Shown in pieces: positions 26,491 through 34,885 of a stretch of 64,000 nt of DNA (position 1 is its first letter; each line of letters begins with the position of its first letter). The stretch is taken from assembly GCA_003674045.1 (NCBI GenBank), contig PENC01000018.1, positions 1 to 64,000 of the forward strand, given 5' to 3'. Under the pieces are notes generated by a model. It was not told the DNA's origin. It made no database searches and was given only the letters and a program-made list of their open reading frames with translations. Both the position numbers and the translations under genes were made by a program. The DNA comes from Streptomyces griseocarneus. GTDB taxonomy: Bacteria; Actinomycetota; Actinomycetes; Streptomycetales; Streptomycetaceae.

Positions 26491-27072
26491 TCAGCGCTTG
26501 GCGTGAGCCGGCGCGGGCTTGGCGTTCACCGCGGTCTTGCACGCGATGTCGGTGCCGCCCACCGGGTAGAGGCCGTCCTTCTTGAGCTGGCCGCCCTGGT
26601 ACTCGTAGTAGAGGTACGTGTAGAACTCGACCTTCCGCGACGGGCCGCACGCCGAGTCGGCGGCGATCTGGTAGCTCATGGTGACGGTGCGGGAGGCACC
26701 CGGCAGGACGGGCGCGTTGAAGACGACGGCACCGCTCTGCTTGGTGGGCACGGTGCAGGAGTTCGTGTCACCGGTGCACGTGGTGAACGCGTACTTCACG
26801 GCCGGGTCCGACGTGGTGGCCCAGGTCGGCTGGATCGACTGGTAGACGAACTGGGCGTTCGTCGTCTGGTCGTTGGTGAACGTGAGGGTGATGTTCACCG
26901 TGGATCCGGGCGTCGCCGACGCCTTGTCCACGGTGATGGTCATGGGCGCCGCCTGGGCGGCGGAGGCCGGCTGTGCGGCCAGACCGAGCAGGCCGACGGT
27001 GGACGCGATGGCTGCGGACAGGCTGAGCCGTCCCAATGTTGTTCTGCGCATGGCGACGGAGAGTAGAAGCAC
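26491..27072 (-). CDS. Secreted hypothetical protein with Ig-like fold
   Basis: A 193-residue product with signal peptide (RLSLSAAIASTVGLLGLAAQPASAAQA). The mature domain is a predicted beta sandwich (MTITVDKASATPGSTVNITLTFTND) with three or four Cys that could form disulfides (TTCTGDTNSC, SACGPSRK). No family name recognised. GTG 27072 is chosen because AAGGGG lies about 5 bases upstream; an internal ATG at 27051 lacks one. It stands alone near the siderophore genes, but no functional link can be shown. Confidence 0.7.
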   Translation of the reverse strand: MLLLSVAMRRTTLGRLSLSAAIASTVGLLGLAAQPASAAQAAPMTITVDKASATPGSTVNITLTFTNDQTTNAQFVYQSIQPTWATTSDPAVKYAFTTCTGDTNSCTVPTKQSGAVVFNAPVLPGASRTVTMSYQIAADSACGPSRKVEFYTYLYYEYQGGQLKKDGLYPVGGTDIACKTAVNAKPAPAHAKR

Positions 27073-27290
27073 GTCACACCCCTTGGCAGCACCGCCCGAT
27101 CAGGACCGGCCACCCCCCTGAACCGGAATGCAACTTCCGGAGCTGGTGTGAGCCACGTGACACTGTTGCGGTGGTGTTGCGAGTTGGCCGGGAATGATTG
27201 GTGAGCCTCGTGTGAAGACCCGGTGAGGCGCGTTGCGGGTGGGACTTCGCCTCCTCTCCCAGAGGGTCGGCACGCCGCGTTTTCCGGCTC

Positions 27291-28823
27291 TCAGGAGTGA
27301 ACAGCCAGCGGGTTGGGGACGGGGACGTAGCGGGGTTCGGTGCCGTCCGCGTCGATCCAGCGGGACAGAAGGTTGGCCTTGCACGGGACCGTCGCCGCGG
27401 CGAGCAGCGCCGTGATCTCCGGGAGGCCGTGCTCTTTGCCGCAGCGCTGGAACTCCCGCCGTGCTGTGGGCCACAGGGCCCCGGCGGCGCGGGGGAAGCG
27501 GTGGGCGAGGACGTTCGCGATCTCGGTCAGATTGTTGACGACGAGGCAGTACACCAGGCGCTGCCAGGCGGCCTCACGGAGCGTCGCGGGGATCGCCCTG
27601 GCGCCTTCGGTGTCACGGAAGACGGCCTGGACGGGTATGCCGCCCGGGTCGACCGCGATCAGCGTGTTCTGGAGGTGGCACTCGACGGCGATGCCGTGGC
27701 GGGCGTAGGCCTCCAGCACGGGCGGGACGACACAGTCCAGGTAGGCCGACCACCACGGCAGCGGGTCGGTGAGGCGATCGAGCGGATCGCCGTCGAAGCC
27801 CTCGGTGAGGGCCGCGGCCAGCATCGCGGTGGCACCCGGGAGCACGTGGTCGTCCAAGCCGTCGCGGACGAGGACGGGGAAGGTCTCGTCGAGGCCGCGG
27901 ACCGTGCGGTGCCCGCGTTCGCTCAGCCATGCCGCAGGGCCGTCCATGGCCCGGAAGGCCGCACTGACCAGTGGGTCGGTGCGGCGCACATGGCGGAGCT
28001 CGTGCCGGCGGATCCGCCGGATGTCGTTGGTGATCTGCACTTCCAGGCTGAACTTCAGGAACAGGTCCCCGGACGGTCCGGGGCGTTCGGGGCCGCCGGG
28101 GACGTGGACCGTGCGCACCGAGGCCGTGGCCCGGGCGTCCCAGGGCGTGCGGCCCAGGTGGACGAGGCGGCCCTCGGCGAAGGCGGCGCGCACGGCAGGC
28201 AGGTGACGGGTGAGGTCGAGCTGCCAGGGGTGGACGGGTAACAGCCGATGGCCGCCAGGCGCCCGGCCCAGGGTGTCCAGGGCACGGGTGTCGCCGTCGT
28301 CGACCACCGCGTCCTCGCGCACGCCCAGCAGGACGAGGGGGAAACGGGCGTACGCCTCCGGCGCGTAGCGCAGCCAGGCGCCGGGCGGGCCGCCCCCGCT
28401 GCGGGCCTTGGGGGCCGGGTGGTAGGGGTGGCCCATGACCAAGGCCTGTTCGGAGCGCAGCCACAGGCTGTCGGGCGGGGTGGCGCGGGCGCGGGCGGCG
28501 AGGAGGGCCTCGACGGCCTCTCGGCCGGCGGTCATCTCGGCGGCCAGGGCGGCATTGTCGTGTCCGGTGACGGCACGCATCTCCTCGGCGGCGAGGCCGA
28601 TGAGGCCGCCATGGCGCACGGGTTGCCAGATGCTGCCGGTCCAGAACTCGGGTGCGCCGGGCCGGTGGCCGGTACGGATGCTCAGCAGCCGGCCGGTGGC
28701 ACGCAGGCGGTGGACCACGCGACCGGCGACCGGTCTCCCGGTCGGCAAGGAGGCTTCCCGCAGCAGGCAGTTGAGCAAGGGCGCCACGGCCAGTGCATCG
28801 GCTTCGCAGGCGAAGTCATTCAT
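27291..28823 (-). CDS. IucA/IucC family NRPS-independent siderophore synthetase (first)
   Basis: A 510-residue cytosolic ligase, shorter than the usual ~580-620. The IucA/IucC signatures include SEQALVMGHPYHPAPKARSG (ATP/substrate loop), LLPVHPWQL, FLKFSLEVQITNDIRRI, and the ferric-reductase-like iron transporter (FhuF-like) C-terminal part with ECHLQNTLIAVD. It activates a carboxylate such as citrate with ATP and condenses it with an amine or alcohol. ATG 28823 is the only good start but has only a weak TGGTGG upstream. Only 42 bp separate it from the divergent second synthetase, a very tight shared promoter. Confidence 0.85.
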   Translation of the reverse strand: MNDFACEADALAVAPLLNCLLREASLPTGRPVAGRVVHRLRATGRLLSIRTGHRPGAPEFWTGSIWQPVRHGGLIGLAAEEMRAVTGHDNAALAAEMTAGREAVEALLAARARATPPDSLWLRSEQALVMGHPYHPAPKARSGGGPPGAWLRYAPEAYARFPLVLLGVREDAVVDDGDTRALDTLGRAPGGHRLLPVHPWQLDLTRHLPAVRAAFAEGRLVHLGRTPWDARATASVRTVHVPGGPERPGPSGDLFLKFSLEVQITNDIRRIRRHELRHVRRTDPLVSAAFRAMDGPAAWLSERGHRTVRGLDETFPVLVRDGLDDHVLPGATAMLAAALTEGFDGDPLDRLTDPLPWWSAYLDCVVPPVLEAYARHGIAVECHLQNTLIAVDPGGIPVQAVFRDTEGARAIPATLREAAWQRLVYCLVVNNLTEIANVLAHRFPRAAGALWPTARREFQRCGKEHGLPEITALLAAATVPCKANLLSRWIDADGTEPRYVPVPNPLAVHS

Positions 28824-28865
28824 CGACCACCAGTATGTGTGGCATGCGTTCGCCTGCGGTAGGAC

Positions 28866-30374
28866 ATGCGCGTGTGCGACACACCCGCCGAGCGCGAGCT
28901 TGCCGAGGAACTGGAGAGCGTTCGCCCCGAGTCGGCGTCCGCCTACCTCGCCGCCCTGCCGGGGGCACGGGCGACGGTGCTGGCGCGGCTGTGGCGCGGG
29001 CTGGTCCATGAACCGCTGCCCTGGATCGCGGCTCGTGCCCCCAGGCGTGAGGGGACCGTCCTGCGCCTCGCCGACGGGCGACGGCTGCACGGTCCGCCGT
29101 CGGATCCATGGGCGACGGGAACGGAGGTCGCCGCCGTGGAGCTGGACGGCGTCTCCTACGACCATCCGGCACTGCTGATGGCGGCGCTGCGCGTACCGGG
29201 CGGCGCGCCGTTCACCGGCGAACTCGACCACAGTGTCGCCTCCTTGGCGCTGTCCCGGACGGCTTCTCGTCCGGCCGGGCCTCCGATGGAGCCCTGGGAG
29301 TGGGAGCAGCGGTCACCGGACGGCCACCCGTACCATCCGACCTGCCGCTCCCGGCCCGGCTTCTCGGCCGCCGAGCAGCTGGCCTACGCGCCCGAGCACC
29401 GGCCGGTGGTGGGTCTGCGGCTCGCGCCCGTGACGGGAGCGACGGTGCGGGGGCCGTGGCCCCCGGAGTGGCGGGACGGGGATGCCGTGCTGGTCCCGGT
29501 GCATCCCTGGCAGGCCGAGCACGTCCTCGGCGGCCGGAGGACGCTGCCCGGGCCGCCGGGCCATCCGCTGCTGTCCCTGCGGACGCTGGCCCTCGGCAGC
29601 ACTCGGACAGACGTCAAGACCGCGCTGAGTACACAGCTCACGTCCCAAGTTCGGGATATATCAGCCTATTCAGTGGACAATGCCCTGGCCACGTCCGAGG
29701 TGGCCGAGCGAGTAGCGGACCGTCTGGGCGGCCGACTGCACATCGCGCGGACACTGACGGCGGCCGGGGCGGGCACGCCGGACCTGGCGGCGGTACTGCG
29801 CGAATCACCGTACGTCCACGCCGGGACGGACGAACAGGTGGTACCCGTGGCCGAGTTGCCCGAGCACTTCGCCTCCCACAGCCCTCACGAGCGGTCGGCG
29901 CGCATCACCGAGCTCGCGCGGCTGGCCCTCGGCGTCTGCCTGGATCTGCTCGACCTGGGGGTGGCCCTGGAAGCGCACGGGCAGAATCTCCTCGCGGTCG
30001 TCGACGGGGAGGGGCGGCCCCGGCGGCTCGTCTACCGGGACCTCGCCGACATTCGCATCAGCCCTGCCCGGCTGGTCCGGCACGGCTTCCCGGCACCACC
30101 ACTGACCGGCCGACTCCTCAACGACGACCCCACCGTCCTCCGTCGCAAGGTTCTCGGCTGCCTGCTCACGGGCGTACTGGGCCCTCTGGCCGGGAACACC
30201 ACGACGCTGGGCACCGTCCTCGAAGCCGCCACCCGCGATCTCCCCCCGACCATGGGCCTGCGGGCACTCCGGGCGGAGGAACTGCCCGTCAAAGCACTGA
30301 CGCTGATGCGACTGTCACGAGAAGGCGACCAGTGGGCGATGCTGCCCAACCCCATGACCGACCAGCAGAATTGA
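28866..30374 (+). CDS. IucA/IucC family NRPS-independent siderophore synthetase (second)
   Basis: A 502-residue paralogue of the divergent gene. RSPDGHPYHPTCRSRPGFS, LVPVHPWQAEHVL, KTALSTQLTSQVRDISAYSVDNA and ALEAHGQNLLAVVD correspond to the same family blocks. In systems with two synthetases each acts on a different carboxylate of the backbone. ATG 28866 lies next to GGTAGGA; a GTG two codons later would give better spacing. A TauD-type oxygenase follows after 29 bp and is probably co-transcribed. No transporter, decarboxylase or amine-hydroxylase gene is present nearby, so the substrate amine must come from elsewhere. Confidence 0.85.
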   Translation: MRVCDTPAERELAEELESVRPESASAYLAALPGARATVLARLWRGLVHEPLPWIAARAPRREGTVLRLADGRRLHGPPSDPWATGTEVAAVELDGVSYDHPALLMAALRVPGGAPFTGELDHSVASLALSRTASRPAGPPMEPWEWEQRSPDGHPYHPTCRSRPGFSAAEQLAYAPEHRPVVGLRLAPVTGATVRGPWPPEWRDGDAVLVPVHPWQAEHVLGGRRTLPGPPGHPLLSLRTLALGSTRTDVKTALSTQLTSQVRDISAYSVDNALATSEVAERVADRLGGRLHIARTLTAAGAGTPDLAAVLRESPYVHAGTDEQVVPVAELPEHFASHSPHERSARITELARLALGVCLDLLDLGVALEAHGQNLLAVVDGEGRPRRLVYRDLADIRISPARLVRHGFPAPPLTGRLLNDDPTVLRRKVLGCLLTGVLGPLAGNTTTLGTVLEAATRDLPPTMGLRALRAEELPVKALTLMRLSREGDQWAMLPNPMTDQQN

Positions 30375-30403
30375 CGCGGAAAGCGGAAAGGTGAGCAGAG
30401 CAG

Positions 30404-31270
30404 ATGACCCAGCCCGCTCCGGTCACAGCACTCACGGCATGGAATGGCCACGCCCTCGGCGAGGCGGACTGGCTGATCCAGTTGCCGCCTTCCTGCTCAC
30501 GCGCACTGGACGGCCGGAGAGAAGACACGGGACCCGCTGAAGAGTTCCCCGGGGTGGCACTGGCGGACCTGGCCACGCGCGTCACCCAGCGCCTGTGGAA
30601 CGGCCGCGGGTTCGTCGTGATCCGCGGCTTTCCGGTGGATGGCCGCACCGACCAGGAGTGCGCCGCGATGTGCCGGCGATTCGCCGCCTCGCTGGGCAGC
30701 ACTCCGAGGCCGGCGGACCCCGGTGACCTCGTCACCGTGACCGACAACGCCGGACTGGGCAAGACGAACCGCGCTCTGGCCCTGCACACCGACCGCACCC
30801 CCGCGCCCCATCCCCCAAGACTGCTGGGGCTGCTGTGCGTACGACAGGCAGCACAAGGCGGGGAGACCCTACTGGCCAGCGGCCATACCGTGCACAACAG
30901 GCTGCTCACCGACACCCCCTGGGCCCTGCCCCGCCTCTACCAGGACTTCCACTTCGGCCGAGGCCCCGGCTTCGACCGGCTCCGCCCCGTCTTCCAGCGG
31001 TACGGAGCCGACCTGCGCGTGCACTACAACCGGCGCGGGATCGAACGCGCCCAGCACGAAGCCGGCGCGCCCCTGACCCCTGACGATCAGGCGTCCCTCG
31101 ACGCCGTCGACCAGATCCTGTCCGACCCACGCACGCTCCTGCGCATTCCCCTGCACCCGGGAGACCTTCTCTGGATGGACAACACCGTCGTACTGCACGG
31201 CCGCACCGCCTTCACCGACCCACCCGGCCCGCACGCCCGTAGATGCCTGGCCCGCGTGTGGGTGGATTAG
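30404..31270 (+). CDS. TauD/TfdA family Fe(II)/2-oxoglutarate-dependent dioxygenase
   Basis: A 288-residue enzyme with the facial triad: His128 and Asp130 in LALHTDRTPAP and the distal His265 in VVLHGRTAF, with the 2-oxoglutarate Arg expected in HARRCLARVWVD. RGFVVIRGFPVDG is typical of the family N-terminus. In this context it probably hydroxylates a siderophore precursor (for example a carboxylic acid or amino acid unit). GGAAAGG and GAGCAGAGCAG precede ATG 30404. After its stop the sequence changes to a noncoding, repeat-rich junction before the CRISPR locus. Confidence 0.88.
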   Translation: MTQPAPVTALTAWNGHALGEADWLIQLPPSCSRALDGRREDTGPAEEFPGVALADLATRVTQRLWNGRGFVVIRGFPVDGRTDQECAAMCRRFAASLGSTPRPADPGDLVTVTDNAGLGKTNRALALHTDRTPAPHPPRLLGLLCVRQAAQGGETLLASGHTVHNRLLTDTPWALPRLYQDFHFGRGPGFDRLRPVFQRYGADLRVHYNRRGIERAQHEAGAPLTPDDQASLDAVDQILSDPRTLLRIPLHPGDLLWMDNTVVLHGRTAFTDPPGPHARRCLARVWVD

Positions 31271-31908
31271 GGGTGTCCGATGAGTCAGGGGCCGACGGTT
31301 GGGGCGAGGGTGTGCAGGCTCGATTCCCGCCACGACCTCCACTTCCCACTTTTCCCGTAGCACACCGGGCACGCGAAATAGCTCAACGGTCGAGCCTCAA
31401 GCCCGTTTTGAGACGTGTTGCTCCCTTTCACCCCTGCGCACGGGGTCTGCCTGGAAGCCGGCCCATGGGGTGACACCCCGAGCGCTACGGAGCCGCTCGC
31501 ACCACACCGATCCGGTGATTTATCTGGCTCCGTAGCCAGGAAAGGAACAAGCGATACGCAGCATATGATCTCACCTCGCCCGTCCCGCAACTCTGGCCCT
31601 CGCCTCAGCGGGGCTGGTGACGGCTGGAAGAGTCATCAACAACGAGACCGCGCACGTCACCGTGAACAACATGCAGCGGAGAGCGTTACGGTGACCGTCG
31701 CTCTCACCTGCCACCTGAACGGGCTCGACAAATAGGGCGTGCAACTGACCATTTCCGGCCATGTCCCCCTCGGCCACCAAGCCCTGGAATCCGTCTGCCA
31801 CCGGGCCGGAGACCTCACCACCTTCCGTGGCCCGCGACCGTTTCGACAAGAATCCGACGTCTTCCCCGTGCACCGCTGCGTGATGTACGCACTGCGCGGC
31901 ATATTCCC
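31271..31908. other. Junction region of decayed DNA between the siderophore and cas genes
   Basis: No intact gene. It holds a tRNA T-arm-like fragment ending CACGACCTCCA (31316-31346), a second stretch (about 31372-31425) with a tRNA D-arm-like AGCTCAACGGTCGAGC and a five-bp CTCAA/TTGAG hairpin, and an 11-bp inverted repeat. From about 31560 to 31740 there is a rightward frame suggestive of a broken secreted protein (ATLALASAGLVTAG, then VTVTVALTCHLNGLDK after a frameshift), ending in stops. Composition is lower in GC than neighbours, consistent with an old insertion or deletion junction. Confidence 0.4.
31484..31536. repeat. 11-bp inverted repeat
   Basis: GCTACGGAGCC (31484-31494) and GGCTCCGTAGC (31526-31536) are perfect complements separated by 31 bases. 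Possible terminator for the TauD operon or remnant end of a mobile element. Confidence 0.6.
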
Positions 31909-32256
31909 TCATGGATCGGCTGGCAATTCGCCCGGGCGACCGGCGACAGAGCCCGCCGCCTCCGGGTATTCCTCCGGGCGGAAGGCGACAAGGGTGAGTC
32001 CGTCAAAGTCGACGGGGGTCCGGCGGCGTTCGCCAGCCGTTCGTAGCACGTAGCCTTGTTCGTTCGACTCCGGGTGGACGAGAACTGCCGCGCCCGCCCC
32101 GATCGAGGCGCTGACGACGCGCCAGAGCTCGTCCCGGACCCGTGCCGAGAGGGTTCCGACGTAGAGGCCCGGCGTGGGCTCGATCATCCATCGGGTGAGA
32201 GCACCGCGAACGTGGTCAGGGACGGCTGTCGTGGCGAGGACGGTCAGGGACGGCAT
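31909..32256 (-). CDS. cas2: CRISPR-associated endoribonuclease/integration protein Cas2e
   Basis: A 115-residue type I-E Cas2. It opens MPSLTVLATTAVPDHVRGALTRWMIEPTPGLYVGTLSARVRDELW, the standard ferredoxin-like fold of the I-E subtype, and continues SNEQGYVLRTAGERRRTPVDFDGLTLVAF. It acts as the dimer bridging two Cas1 dimers during spacer integration. It begins 23 bp after cas1 and is the last gene of the leftward cas set. The C-terminal 20 residues are a non-conserved tail. Confidence 0.93.
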   Translation of the reverse strand: MPSLTVLATTAVPDHVRGALTRWMIEPTPGLYVGTLSARVRDELWRVVSASIGAGAAVLVHPESNEQGYVLRTAGERRRTPVDFDGLTLVAFRPEEYPEAAGSVAGRPGELPADP

Positions 32257-32279
32257 GGCGCGTACTCTCTCCTCTGCCT

Positions 32280-33287
32280 TCAGCGTGATGCATCGAATGA
32301 GTCTTGGGAGGGGCCGTAATTCACGCCAGCGGGAACGGACCCGACTTCCGGGTCCCAGAGGTTGACCAGTTCTACAGCCTGGCCATCGGGCAGCGGTGAA
32401 GTCTCGCCCGGCGCCAGGAGAGACTGGATGTCCGTGACAATTCGCGGGAGCAGCTTGTAAAGACGTAGTTCCTCACGGAAGCTTCGGCGAGCCATGGCTT
32501 CGGGATAGGGCGAGTCGTGGAGGGAGAAGGCAAGAGGGATGGTGAGTTCCGCCTTGTAGAGGTCGGCGATGTCATATACGAAGGCATGCTGCTTGCCCTG
32601 ATGGACGAAGCCGAGGGCAGGCGAGCAGCCGAGCGCGACAATGGCTGCGTGGACGATGCCGTACAGGCAGGTGTTCGCGGAGGAAAGAGCGAGGTTGACC
32701 GGATCTTGTTCGTCCCAGGAGGAGGGATCGTAATTCCGCCGGAATCGGCCGATGCGGTGCTGTTGGGCAAGGAGCTTGTAGAGGGCCTTGACGCGCTGCC
32801 CCTCCAGCCCGCGTAGTTTGTTCAGTGGAGTGCTGGGCGGCACTGCCATGTTGAAGCGTTTGAGATACATGCGCTGGGCGACGGAGAGGCGGCGTTCGGG
32901 GTCGCTCCATTGGTGGACCTGCTGTTCCAGCCATCGGGTGGTCAGCGCATCGGATGTGGTTGCCGAATAGCAGCGGACGCCGCCTGATCCACTGCACACC
33001 ACGGTGGTGCCATGACGGGCGAACGTGGCCAGCGCAGGCTGGGTGATGGACGTTCCAGGCCCGAGCAGGACGCAGCTGAGCGCGGCCGTGGGGAGGTAGA
33101 CGCGAGTGATATCGCCGTCGGCGCTCGTCGTCTCGGCAGAGACTCCCGTGTCGTCCTGGACTATGCGGACGACATCCGCGTACAGGAACGACAGGGAGTC
33201 ACCGACGCGGGGAAGCATCGCGAGGGTCGGGGCAGCGATACGGCGTCGTGCAGAGCTCTGACTGTGGGGCGAATGAGTGTCGGTCAC
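32280..33287 (-). CDS. cas1: CRISPR integrase Cas1e
   Basis: A 335-residue type I-E Cas1. The metal-binding catalytic residues are visible: Glu in LRGLEGQRVKALY, His in ALGFVHQGKQHAF, Asp in VYDIADLYK. NLALSSANTCLYGIVHAAIVALG is the conserved helical block. It cuts and joins spacer DNA into the array with Cas2. GTG 33287 has AGGAGG 7 bases upstream. The N-terminal ~20 residues (Ser/His-rich) are a variable extension. It lies 12 bp after cas6e. Confidence 0.95.
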   Translation of the reverse strand: MTDTHSPHSQSSARRRIAAPTLAMLPRVGDSLSFLYADVVRIVQDDTGVSAETTSADGDITRVYLPTAALSCVLLGPGTSITQPALATFARHGTTVVCSGSGGVRCYSATTSDALTTRWLEQQVHQWSDPERRLSVAQRMYLKRFNMAVPPSTPLNKLRGLEGQRVKALYKLLAQQHRIGRFRRNYDPSSWDEQDPVNLALSSANTCLYGIVHAAIVALGCSPALGFVHQGKQHAFVYDIADLYKAELTIPLAFSLHDSPYPEAMARRSFREELRLYKLLPRIVTDIQSLLAPGETSPLPDGQAVELVNLWDPEVGSVPAGVNYGPSQDSFDASR

Positions 33288-33299
33288 TGCGACACCTCC

Positions 33300-34022
33300 T
33301 CAGGCGCCCGGGTTGCCAGGGGCGAGGCTGAGCAGCCCACAGCCATAGGACTTGCTGCGACCTACGCCGTGCAGGAGAGCGTGGCGTAGTGCGTCGGCAT
33401 CGCCGATTGTCGCCATGCCGTCGAAACGCACGCCCTGGTGATGGAATGCGATCTTGTCCTTCTGCCCGGCTCGGGCAGGTCTGTGCCAGGCGGTGAGGGT
33501 GTCCGTCTCGTCGGCCTGGAGGGTGTGCAGGATGAGCCCGGCTTTGTGGGCCTGGTTTTCCCACCAGCGTTCTGCGTCGGGGCCACGCAGGGCTATTTCC
33601 TGTTTCCAGCGGCCATCGGTGCTGTTGCGGCCGCATCGTTTGATGGCATTGCCGAGCAATCGATAGCGGACGGTGAGACCGGGCCGGAGAGCGTGGAGCA
33701 GGGCGGTCATCTGGCGGGTTCGGGCATCCGCGTATCCAGCCGGAAGTCGGCCGGTGTCGGGGGCTGTCCGGCTCTGCACGAGGAGCGTGGGAGCTCCGGT
33801 GCCGTCGTGGTCAAGGCGGAAGAGGAGACCGGCGCGGGCTCGCGGGCTGTCGCCCAGGCCGTCGGCGACCAGGGTCATGACCCGTCTGTGCAGGGCTGCG
33901 ACGTCCCTGAGGTCGTGCTGGACAGCCCGGCTGGCCGGATTGAGACGCAGCCTGGTCAGCCAGGCCGTCGGAGTCTCCGCCATGTCCGGAGCGGGGGACG
34001 CGGTGTGCAGGGTGGCGGTCAT
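33300..34022 (-). CDS. cas6e: crRNA-processing endoribonuclease Cas6e (CasE)
   Basis: A 240-residue tandem ferredoxin-like RNase. RLRLNPASRAVQHDLRDVAALHRRVM near the N-terminus includes the usual catalytic His region; the C-terminal glycine-rich loop reads LLHGVGRSKSYGCGLLSLAP. It cuts pre-crRNA at the base of the repeat hairpin and stays bound in Cascade. The start overlaps the cas5e stop (ATGA). Confidence 0.95.
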   Translation of the reverse strand: MTATLHTASPAPDMAETPTAWLTRLRLNPASRAVQHDLRDVAALHRRVMTLVADGLGDSPRARAGLLFRLDHDGTGAPTLLVQSRTAPDTGRLPAGYADARTRQMTALLHALRPGLTVRYRLLGNAIKRCGRNSTDGRWKQEIALRGPDAERWWENQAHKAGLILHTLQADETDTLTAWHRPARAGQKDKIAFHHQGVRFDGMATIGDADALRHALLHGVGRSKSYGCGLLSLAPGNPGA

Positions 34023-34885
34023 GCGTCGGCTCCCTCAGGCGTGAGCTTACGGCGATAGTCGATGAGCGCGTCGAGGTAGGCGGAGCCGTAGCCCCCGCAC
34101 AACTCGGCGGGGAGTCGGCAACTGGTCGTGTAGGACGGGCGGCTGCGGTAGACCCGATCGCGCGGCTTCAGGCGGACCGGTTCGTCGTTGAGAGAGGTGA
34201 CCGCCGTTCGGGAGGACACCGTTGCGAGGAAGTCGGCCGGGAAGGGGGTGTCGGCCGTGAACCGCACGGAAACGGTCTTCTCCCGGCCGACGTCGGTACG
34301 GAGTGCGCCGGGACATGTGCGGGCGAGTGGCACGCCTGCCAGGAGCTCGGCGACAGGGTCGGCCAATTGCGCGGCGACGACAAGCGGCACGCCGGGCGGG
34401 CAGGAGCGGCGGCCGAGATACGGGGGCCAGTGAGGAGCGTTGAGGGCGTCGGCACACATCGTGGCGAGCTCGACAGGGCCGGGCGCGTCGGGCGCGGTAA
34501 CCGCGATGGTGAAGACGGCGTCGGCCAGGTAGTGCCGATTGGAGATCACCGTGGTCTGACCGGCGCCGCGTCGGCCCCCCTTCGCGGTGGGCACCGTACG
34601 GTGGGCGGGAAGGCCACCCCCCACCGTGTGGAAGTCCCTCGCACGCGTGCCGGGGCGGTCGTGACGCACCGTGAACCGGAGATGACCGAGTCGGCTGAAG
34701 AGGGTCGGCTCGCCGCTGTCGGTGGGATCGGTCGTGGCCTCGTCCCGGTGGATGCCGAGAGCCGAAGCGATCAGACCGATCAGACCGGAACGGGTCGGGT
34801 AGGCGACGGTGTCACGGTCGTTGAACGCGCTGTGTTCGCCCCAGGACTGGAGAGGCCCGCCGACTTGCATGATGAAACCGGTCAC
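34019..34885 (-). CDS. cas5e: Cascade subunit Cas5e (CasD)
   Basis: A 288-residue RAMP protein, longer than the E. coli form. It starts MTGFIMQVGGPLQSWGEHSAFNDRDTVAYPTRSGLIGLIASALG, nearly diagnostic for Cas5e, which binds the 5' handle of crRNA in Cascade. RPSYTTSCRLPAEL lies near the C-terminus. Four-base overlaps with cas7e upstream and cas6e downstream show tight coupling. Confidence 0.95.
   Translation of the reverse strand: MTGFIMQVGGPLQSWGEHSAFNDRDTVAYPTRSGLIGLIASALGIHRDEATTDPTDSGEPTLFSRLGHLRFTVRHDRPGTRARDFHTVGGGLPAHRTVPTAKGGRRGAGQTTVISNRHYLADAVFTIAVTAPDAPGPVELATMCADALNAPHWPPYLGRRSCPPGVPLVVAAQLADPVAELLAGVPLARTCPGALRTDVGREKTVSVRFTADTPFPADFLATVSSRTAVTSLNDEPVRLKPRDRVYRSRPSYTTSCRLPAELCGGYGSAYLDALIDYRRKLTPEGADA

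Noticed and set aside
28823..28866. Iron box (IdeR/DmdR site) in the siderophore promoter
   Set aside because: No TTAGGTTAGGCTAA-like palindrome is visible in the 42 bp between the divergent starts.
31316..31425. A functional tRNA gene
   Set aside because: T-arm and D-arm-like parts are in separate fragments and no acceptor stem can be formed; kept only as a possible remnant.
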